From the NCBI GenBank assembly GCA_002367355.1, contig DFBQ01000015.1:20172-25277 (forward strand): a DNA stretch of 5,106 bases, given 5' to 3'. Position 1 is the first letter of the stretch; every line of letters begins with the position of its first letter. The stretch comes from Deltaproteobacteria bacterium UBA3076. GTDB taxonomy: Bacteria > Desulfobacterota > Dissulfuribacteria > Dissulfuribacterales > UBA3076. This document shows positions 1 through 4,375 of this stretch, one piece after another. The position numbers were made by a program, and so were the translations under genes. The notes beneath the pieces were generated by a model, which was given only the letters and a program-made list of their open reading frames with translations, searched no databases and had not been told where the DNA came from.

Positions 1-515
1 AAGTTCATAGTATAGGAATTTCCATATTTTGCGACCATCCAGTGACTGTTACCCAGACTTATTGAGAAATTACAATAGTGCCTGAATTTTATTTCATTGG
101 ATAACTGTTTGTAAGCTGCTTGCCATTTTCCCTTTACTCCCGTTTGAACAGCTTTGTTTTGCGCTGAATCACGCTTACTGGTGTCAATCTGTAATTTTGA
201 TTGCAAAGGGACTGCCTGATACGAATTTTGTATCTCGCTAACACCATCTGGGTTTGGTGGATGTTTGGGCAGTTCACTTGTATTATTACTGGGTTTTGAT
301 CTGATTAATTCGCAATAAATATGGATTGCTTCATTGGTTTGTTTTTGCTGTGCGTCGGTCTGCCTCTTTTCTTTTAATTTCCGGATAAAATTGGGCAGAC
401 TCTGGGAGTTTGATTCACTGAACCGGTATCTTTGACAGAAATCTAAATAGTATCGTAACCATTTCAAATAATGGTTATGAAATTTTTGGGGTATTTGTTT
501 TTGACCAATAAAGCG
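1..515 (-). CDS. intI: Integron-type tyrosine recombinase (integrase), N-terminal part, cut by window edge
   Basis: Integrases of this kind recombine attC sites of gene cassettes with an attI site next to the integrase gene. Translating the minus strand from 515 to 1 gives an open frame of about 171 codons without a stop. About 15 residues in, the motif HYLKWLRYYLDFCQRYRF matches the phage-integrase SAM-like N-terminal domain found in some integron integrases (recognised from memory). A helix ending near IHIYCEL follows, then a polar Ser/Asn/Gln/Pro-rich linker of about 65 residues. The core-binding domain then begins around WQAAYKQLSNEIKFRHY, where RHY is typical of this family. The catalytic Arg/His/Tyr part lies outside the window. 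A stop immediately precedes the frame (minus-strand TAA at 518-516) and no ATG lies in frame before the first motif. An ATG at 528-526 is in another frame and ends within 18 codons, so a frameshift or a rare start is likely. The region after RHY matches the family less well, so partial decay is possible. Confidence 0.72.
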
Positions 516-527
516 TTAAACTATGCA
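501..527 (+). promoter_or_regulatory. Possible cassette promoter (Pc-like), weak
   Basis: TTGACC (501-506) is followed after 15 bases by TATGCA (522-527), pointing right toward the cassette genes. Integrons usually place the cassette promoter Pc in or next to the 5' end of intI, which is where this lies. The spacing is shorter than the usual 16-18 bases and the -10 box is imperfect, so this is only a candidate. Confidence 0.22.
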
Positions 528-599
528 TTTAGGGCGACGGGAATCTTTCTCATTGTGTTTATCCGTATACGTCTATCTTCATTTATTTAGTATTAAGCG

Positions 600-606
600 G
601 TTAGAT
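600..606 (+). other. Candidate attI core site GTTAGAT
   Basis: GTTAGAT fits the GTTRRRY core cleaved by integron integrases (between G and TT) and lies about 85 bases beyond the 5' end of the integrase frame, where attI is expected. A second match, GTTAAAC at 515-521, overlaps the edge of the integrase frame. A 7-base degenerate motif occurs by chance, so position is the main support. If correct, the first cassette starts at 601. Confidence 0.35.
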
Positions 607-695
607 AAAAACATAAGTAATTATATTTTTCTTGTTAACATTTTTTATTTTTGGTATTTAAACGCAAGATAACCGTAAAATCATATAATCACTTG

Positions 696-846
696 TTGTC
701 GAGGACGCTGCGCGTCCTCGACAATCGCCGCGGATTGCCATCCGCAGGCTGCTCGGCGCTCCGCGCCTCACAACCAGCGGCTGCAGTCGACTGCGCGCGC
801 AGGCAAGCGAGCTTGCCTACGTGCTCGCGACTGATCCGCGGCGATT
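696..846. repeat. GC-rich multi-hairpin element closed by a 13-bp inverted repeat
   Basis: A series of adjacent inverted repeats stands in AT-rich DNA. They are a perfect 13-bp stem with a 3-base loop (696-708/712-724), GCGGAT/ATCCGC (730-735/740-745), GGCGC/GCGCC (755-759/763-767), the palindrome GCAGTCGACTGC (783-794), and AGGCAAGC/GCTTGCCT around a GA loop (801-808/811-818). The inner group is enclosed by a perfect 13-bp inverted repeat, AATCGCCGCGGAT (723-735) with ATCCGCGGCGATT (834-846), followed by TATG and a T run. As one folded strand this is a multibranched structure. It may be an aberrant attC-like site, a palindromic mobile repeat (MITE- or REP-like) or a structured RNA. The outer right arm ends GGCGATTATG, loosely like a GTTRRRY core with an altered base. 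Confidence 0.7.
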
Positions 847-1004
847 ATGTTTTTTTTCATTTATTTTTAAACGGTTCTATCACTGAGGCAAGAAAGACAA
901 ATCAACACCTAATTCTTTCAGTGGGGGTATTGATGTGCATATCTACTTTGCACTTCCTGCAGATTGCACATTGGCAAGATATGTTCAATAAAATTGTTCG
1001 ATGA

Positions 1005-1011
1005 TTGGAGG
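1005..1011 (+). promoter_or_regulatory. Ribosome binding site fixing the start of the first lipoprotein
   Basis: TTGGAGG contains GGAGG at 1007-1011, five bases before the ATG at 1017. The frame can be extended four codons to a TTG at 1005, but that codon is part of the Shine-Dalgarno sequence itself, so ATG 1017 is the right start. Confidence 0.85.
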
Positions 1012-1016
1012 TTAAT

Positions 1017-1658
1017 ATGTTCAAAAATTTACAAAGGCCAAAGTTAAGACTCGTTATTGGCATAATCTTGATCTTGGGTTCATCTGTAGGGTGTACTGTG
1101 AATGTCCCTGTAAAAGTTCCCTCAATATTTGTTGAAAAGAAGATTCCTTATCGTGTTGTACTGGTTATTCCAGACGACATCCGGCAGCGTGAATGTAAAC
1201 ACCCTAGTCCTACGAATTTCAACAAGTTCAATTGCGGCTCTGCTCTTTATGAAACATGTTTAAAAACCTTGGATAAGGTTTTTACTGATATTCAAGCCGT
1301 AAAAGGCATCAAGGAAGCCAGTAAGCCATGGGATCGTACATTATGGTTGGAGGTTGATGAGTTCAGAATGGTAGACTATCGTCTCGGTGATTTGTTAGCG
1401 GGAAAAACGCCAGACTTTATGTCAATTATCCGTGTTTGTTTGGCCCTCAGATATAAATTAACCGACGAAAACAATAAGGAGCTATTTTCATCAAACATAT
1501 CTTTTGAAGAAAAACTTTCCATATTTGATGAAACTGCCATACATTCCACTAAAGACCCCTTACGTCATGAACGGGCAGCCTTCTCAGAGGTTATTGAAAA
1601 GGCCATGCTTAAAATGGTCGATGAGGTAATGGACGCATATAAAAAGGAACAACTATAG
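1017..1658 (+). CDS. Predicted lipoprotein, first of two tandem paralogs
   Basis: The product is 213 aa from ATG 1017, which has a strong Shine-Dalgarno sequence five bases upstream. Residues 1-26 form a lipoprotein signal peptide: basic MFKNLQRPKLR, a hydrophobic stretch, and SSVGC with the lipidated Cys at 26. Thr at +2 rather than Asp suggests outer-membrane sorting if the host is Gram-negative. The mature part contains IPYRVVLVIPDDIRQ (43-57), Cys60, Cys73, Cys81, an Ile/Lys-rich segment ending KPWD (103-106), a beta-like LWLEVDEF, VCLALRYKLTD (140-150) and a C-terminal amphipathic helix (VIEKAMLKMVDEVMDAYK). The pattern of an early strand, repeated beta strands near 'L.D.NNKELFSS' and a final helix is reminiscent of ABC-transporter auxiliary or LpoB-like lipoproteins, but I do not recognise the family and assign no function. 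The second paralog follows after 47 bases, so the two are probably co-transcribed. Confidence 0.85.
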   Translation: MFKNLQRPKLRLVIGIILILGSSVGCTVNVPVKVPSIFVEKKIPYRVVLVIPDDIRQRECKHPSPTNFNKFNCGSALYETCLKTLDKVFTDIQAVKGIKEASKPWDRTLWLEVDEFRMVDYRLGDLLAGKTPDFMSIIRVCLALRYKLTDENNKELFSSNISFEEKLSIFDETAIHSTKDPLRHERAAFSEVIEKAMLKMVDEVMDAYKKEQL

Positions 1659-1694
1659 AAAATATGGCATACTACTATCATGTTTGGTTCAGAA

Positions 1695-1700
1695 AAGAGG
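1695..1700 (+). promoter_or_regulatory. Ribosome binding site fixing the start of the second lipoprotein
   Basis: AAGAGG (1695-1700) lies five bases before ATG 1706, the same spacing as in the first paralog. The frame can be extended to ATG 1664, only five bases after the previous stop. That would add 14 residues in front of an otherwise complete signal peptide, and no comparable site precedes it. ATG 1706 also aligns exactly with the first paralog's start, putting Cys at 26 in both. Confidence 0.8.
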
Positions 1701-1705
1701 CTGAT

Positions 1706-2422
1706 ATGTCAAAAAACATTCGTGGTAGAAACTTAAAAATCTTCATTAACTTGATTGTTACTTTGTGGTTAGCTGTGGGATGTGTACAGGTTCCTGTGCA
1801 GGTTTCCCTAAGGATTCCTTCAGTGTTTGTTGAACATAAGATTCCTTATCGTGTTGTACTGGTTATTTCAGAAGATATTCGCCAGCATGAATGTACATGT
1901 TTTCGAGTTGGAGCAAGTTTACCTCATGCAATCTATTCCATACAATGCGGTTTGGCTCTTTATGAGGCCTGTACAAAAACCATGTGCAGAATTTTTGTTG
2001 ATGTTCAGACTGTAAAAGACATCAAGGAAGCCAGTAAGCCATGGGATCTTGCATTATGGATAGATGTTGATAAGTTCGAGATGTCATGCCCGATTTTTAT
2101 GAACACGAGCGTTTGTATAAGTCTCAGATACAAGTTGACCGACAAAAACAATAAAGAGCTATTTTCATCGAGTATCTCTTTTGAAGAAGATGAAGAAGAA
2201 ATAGAGTATGGTTTTAGAAATGTAATGCCCTTCTTGATAGCATCTAATGACTCAAATTATTTGTTGGATATCGCTGAACCTGTAAAAGTCCAAACTGCCT
2301 GGGCTGAGGAACCGTTACTATCGCGTATTATTTCACAAGTTATTAATAAGGTCATGATTAAAATGGTTGAAGAGATAATGGAGGTATACAATAAAGGACA
2401 AATAGGTAGGGAACTAGGGTAG
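1706..2422 (+). CDS. Predicted lipoprotein, second of two tandem paralogs
   Basis: The product is 238 aa from ATG 1706. The signal peptide is basic MSKNIRGRNLK, then a hydrophobic stretch ending LAVGC, with lipidated Cys26 and Val at +2. It aligns with the first paralog along its length: IPYRVVLVI (46-54), IKEASKPWD (106-114), LRYKLTDKNNKELFSSSISFEE and the C-terminal helix. Cys63, Cys81, Cys89 and Cys137 match Cys60, 73, 81 and 141 of the first copy, and Cys65, Cys94 and Cys128 are extra. It differs by an acidic insert (EEDEEEIEYG) and a longer segment before the last helix. The last codons and the TAG stop fall in a 12-base-period duplication (GGAACTAGGGT at 2410-2420 and 2422-2432), so the C-terminus is probably recently altered. 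Function is unknown. Tandem divergence after duplication suggests the two may act as partners or as variants against different targets. Confidence 0.85.
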   Translation: MSKNIRGRNLKIFINLIVTLWLAVGCVQVPVQVSLRIPSVFVEHKIPYRVVLVISEDIRQHECTCFRVGASLPHAIYSIQCGLALYEACTKTMCRIFVDVQTVKDIKEASKPWDLALWIDVDKFEMSCPIFMNTSVCISLRYKLTDKNNKELFSSSISFEEDEEEIEYGFRNVMPFLIASNDSNYLLDIAEPVKVQTAWAEEPLLSRIISQVINKVMIKMVEEIMEVYNKGQIGRELG

Positions 2423-2432
2423 GAACTAGGGT
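2410..2432 (+). repeat. Two-copy direct repeat of 11 bases across a stop codon
   Basis: GGAACTAGGGT occurs at 2410-2420 and again at 2422-2432. The TAG stop of the second lipoprotein gene (2420-2422) sits on the junction. It looks like a small replication-slippage duplication at the end of the gene. Confidence 0.8.
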
Positions 2433-2474
2433 CACATCTTAAATATTAACTATTCCATTATTGCCAAGTCCATC

Positions 2475-2569
2475 GCCTAACCATCGCATTCACGCCGACC
2501 CGCTGGCAGCAAGGTCGCCTTGAAGCTAAAGGCAGAGTTGCCAGCGGGCCGGTGATGCGGGCGATAAGC
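2475..2569 (+). other. attC-like recombination site (95 bp)
   Basis: It begins with GCCTAAC (2475-2481), a perfect RYYYAAC inverse core, and ends with GATAAGC (2563-2569), one base from GTTRRRY. Between them is an imperfect inverted repeat, 2485-2508 with 2539-2559. It makes 20 base pairs with one mismatch and three unpaired bases, all on the left arm. Such one-sided extrahelical bases are how integrases choose the bottom strand of a folded attC. A loop of about 30 bases closes the hairpin, and 95 bp is within the usual attC range. It follows the lipoprotein pair by about 50 bases, as expected for a cassette end. The changed second base of the right core is the main doubt. Confidence 0.62.
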
Positions 2570-2597
2570 TGACCGCTATCGCGGCCAGCTTATCGCC
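2560..2597. repeat. 17-bp near-perfect inverted repeat linking two palindromic blocks
   Basis: GGCGATAAGCTGACCGC (2560-2576) pairs with GCGGCCAGCTTATCGCC (2581-2597) around TATC, with one mismatch. The left arm is the right core of the preceding attC-like site. The right arm contains GCTTATC, its exact reverse complement, and runs into the next stem. It could be an RNA hairpin after the lipoprotein operon, but no T run follows, so it is not a classical terminator. Confidence 0.75.
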
Positions 2598-2765
2598 GGC
2601 TGTTGAGTTCCGCTACGCTCCACTCCAACGCCCTTAACAGGCGTCGCTAACGCTCCGCCTATCAAGGGCGTTGGAGCCTACTGCGATTCTCGGCACTGAC
2701 TGAAAAAAAACTGCCTTTTTCAGTCAGCACCTGCGAGTCTCGCGGCTCAACAGCCGGCGTTATCT
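2588..2765. repeat. Multibranched palindromic element, possible oversized or composite attC
   Basis: A perfect 13-bp outer stem, GCCGGCTGTTGAG (2595-2607) with CTCAACAGCCGGC (2746-2758), encloses three further hairpins. These are CTCCAACGCCCTT/AAGGGCGTTGGAG (2623-2635/2664-2676), CTGACTGAAAAA/TTTTTCAGTCAG (2696-2707/2716-2727) and GCGAG/CTCGC (2733-2737/2739-2743). The third hairpin is flanked by the direct repeat CTGCGA(T/G)TCTCG (2681-2692, 2731-2742). The element ends at GTTATCT (2759-2765), which resembles an attC right core, and begins with GCTTATC (2588-2594), a possible left core. At 178 bp it exceeds usual attC sizes (about 57-141 bp). It may be an attC carrying inserted palindromes, a tandem pair of sites with no gene between, or a structured RNA. 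Confidence 0.6.
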
Positions 2766-2793
2766 TGCGCGAAAACTAAAACTCAAACTCCAA

Positions 2794-4089
2794 ATGAAAA
2801 CTGACAATAACAGAAAATACTTATTAATCTTCTCAGGGCTACTTCTTGGCTTCCAATATTTGGGTCTGGTTATAGATGGTAATATTCCTTACACTCAGTT
2901 CAAAATTTCATCTCAAGCAAATATCCCAATTGTTCTAACAATATTAATAATTTTCTTTGGTGCACAGTTTAGCTTCTATTGGTTCAAGCAAAAGAAGGGG
3001 GACAGAAGTTTGTTTGAGTTCCTGTCCTCCATTCCCATTGCACTTATTGCAATAATACCTGTCTGTTACGGTTATTTGAAAAAATTTGGAATTGATTGGA
3101 AAGTAATTGCTTCAACAATTCTTATACTGCTTTTGGGTAGTTTGTTGGTTATTGCTGCAGATTTCATAATTTCTATTATATTTAGCCTGAGAAGCCCGGA
3201 ACAGATGAAAAAAATGGGGCTTGGCAAAATTCCTTCAGCATCTAAAGCATTTATAAGGTGTTTATTTTTCTTAATCCCTCTTAGTGCTGCTATTTTCTTC
3301 CTACTGGCAACATATGAACATTTATTGCCAGTCCCATTAAACAATTACTGGCTTGTTATCTTCTTAACACCGACTCTCCTTTTAAACTTTGATCATTTCA
3401 TAAATCTGTTGATGTGTCTCGGCCCATCTAAAGTTCGAAAAAAAGCTTTAAATAACTTACGTATTTTTCGAAGAGCAATGGATTTGCACGAAATGCATTA
3501 TCAATATATTGGAATTGAAAAAACCAAAAACCCTGAAATGCCCTCTATTTGTGAATTTGCAAGGGATGGTAGGTTGGATAAAGTTAAAGAGCTCTTGTCT
3601 GGCGGTGTTGACCCTAACTCCCAAGATGGTCGTGGTTGGTGTCCACTTATGTGGGCAACCGCTGAGGGGCACCTAGATATTGTTGAGTTGCTCTTAGAGC
3701 ATGGGGCTGATCCAAATATAATTAACTACCTTGGTCGTTCGGCAATTATGTATGCATCAAATTATGGTTTTTATGAAATCGCTAAAGTGTTAGTAGAAAA
3801 AGGAGCCATCCCAAATCCTTCAAGAGAATTCACTGATCTTCCTCCATTGTCTGCAGCAGCCGACAAAGGTCACTTAGAAGTTGTCAAGTTACTCGTTGAG
3901 CATGGGGCAAATGTTATGCATAAAGGTAAAAACAACATGACAGCTCTTGATATTGCCATGGATTCTGGGCATGGCAATATTGCAAAATACCTTAGGAATA
4001 TAATGCTTGAGCTAGACGAGACACCCCCAGAACATAAAACAAATTTGATAAAGAATATTGATTGGGTTGGTAAGAAGCCGACAAACTGA
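2794..4089 (+). CDS. Membrane protein with C-terminal ankyrin repeats
   Basis: The product is 431 aa. Residues 1-210 hold about six hydrophobic helices (roughly 9-27, 42-64, 77-96, 103-130, 153-173, 184-208). A basic linker (211-245) leads to about five ankyrin repeats: 249-277, 279-311, 313-343, 348-378 and 380-404. Clear signatures are GHLDIVELLLEHGADPN and GHLEVVKLLVEHGAN; the third and fifth are more divergent. Ankyrin repeats bind proteins, so this looks like a membrane-anchored interaction module. I do not recognise the membrane domain or a catalytic motif. ATG 2794 lies 29 bases after the GTTATCT core and has no Shine-Dalgarno sequence, as often in integron cassettes, whose genes start close to the recombination point. 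An attC-like hairpin follows the TGA directly. No terminator or internal promoter is evident, so expression may depend on an upstream promoter. Confidence 0.88.
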   Translation: MKTDNNRKYLLIFSGLLLGFQYLGLVIDGNIPYTQFKISSQANIPIVLTILIIFFGAQFSFYWFKQKKGDRSLFEFLSSIPIALIAIIPVCYGYLKKFGIDWKVIASTILILLLGSLLVIAADFIISIIFSLRSPEQMKKMGLGKIPSASKAFIRCLFFLIPLSAAIFFLLATYEHLLPVPLNNYWLVIFLTPTLLLNFDHFINLLMCLGPSKVRKKALNNLRIFRRAMDLHEMHYQYIGIEKTKNPEMPSICEFARDGRLDKVKELLSGGVDPNSQDGRGWCPLMWATAEGHLDIVELLLEHGADPNIINYLGRSAIMYASNYGFYEIAKVLVEKGAIPNPSREFTDLPPLSAAADKGHLEVVKLLVEHGANVMHKGKNNMTALDIAMDSGHGNIAKYLRNIMLELDETPPEHKTNLIKNIDWVGKKPTN

Positions 4090-4149
4090 AAACGAATAAG
4101 GATAGATTGTGTGAGCATAGCGAACCACAATCTTATCCAGTTGTTGGAC
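4079..4149 (+). other. attC-like site at the end of the ankyrin cassette
   Basis: It overlaps the end of the ankyrin gene. GGATAGATTGTG (4100-4111) pairs with CACAATCTTATCC (4126-4138) except for one extra base on the right arm. An outer, weaker pairing joins AAACTG (4083-4088) with CAGTTG/T (4138-4144). It ends with GTTGGAC (4143-4149), a perfect GTTRRRY core. A clear RYYYAAC on the left is missing and an 11-base segment on the left arm is unpaired, so the site is atypical or degraded. The alternative, a transcription terminator, is less likely because no T run follows the stem. Confidence 0.45.
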
Positions 4150-4375
4150 AAGCCCGACTCAACTTAAGATGTTCTCTTTATATATAGGAAATATCTTTTT
4201 GGGAGTGAGGGATAGATGGTGGGTCTTCTGTAAAGGTAGCTTTTTGCACTCGTTTCAAGGCGCACGGGTACTGTAGCCTATTATTAATAGGCTCAACAAA
4301 AACTATTTCATAAGTGTTTAAACGTTTAAACCTCCATTATTTAATGTGAATTTCATGCCCTTGCCAGGAAAGAAG
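4150..4375. other. Non-coding terminus of the IS91-like element with two perfect palindromes
   Basis: There is no gene in this 226-base stretch. It holds a 19-base palindrome, AGCCTATTATTAATAGGCT (4275-4293, single central base), and a 16-base palindrome made of two tandem GTTTAAAC units (4316-4331). Both lie downstream of the transposase stop on the minus strand. The first could act as a hairpin at the element's replication origin or terminus, or as a terminator stem. The second is too AT-rich for a strong hairpin and looks more like a protein-binding site. Confidence 0.6.

Larger units (their letters stand above)
516..1016. other. Gene-free stretch between integrase and first lipoprotein gene
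   Basis: I see no credible gene here. The left third is AT-rich and holds the attI and Pc candidates. The middle (about 690-850) is an abrupt GC-rich island made of hairpins. The right part (about 850-1016) is AT-rich again and would be the leader of the lipoprotein operon. It contains TTGCAC at 948-953 and again at 964-969; the second is 19 bases before TAAAAT (989-994), a poor promoter candidate. The long plus-strand open frame through the island (651-1004) starts with TTG and has low-complexity composition dictated by the palindromes. Confidence 0.6.

Noticed and set aside
696..846. CRISPR array or tRNA/rRNA gene
   Set aside because: No regularly spaced direct repeats are present, and no tRNA cloverleaf or rRNA signature could be made out. 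The structure is nested inverted repeats.
651..1004. Plus-strand open frame of 117 codons
   Set aside because: It starts with TTG, has no ribosome binding site, and its Arg/Ala/Ser-rich middle is just the translation of the GC-rich hairpin island. It ends at the ribosome binding site of the next gene.
1664..1705. Earlier ATG (1664) as start of the second lipoprotein
   Set aside because: It adds 14 residues in front of a complete signal peptide, while ATG 1706 has AAGAGG at proper spacing and aligns with the paralog's start.
1827..2015. Plus-strand open frame of 62 codons within the second lipoprotein gene
   Set aside because: It overlaps a well-supported gene in another frame and shows no recognisable features.
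2696..2727. Rho-independent terminator
   Set aside because: The A and T tracts lie inside the stem near the loop rather than after it, and the stem base is followed by CACCTG, so it does not fit a classical terminator.
3072..4151. Three minus-strand open frames (3072-3344, 3457-3672, 3870-4151)
   Set aside because: All are antisense to the ankyrin membrane-protein gene, whose repeats are unmistakable. They have no motifs of their own.
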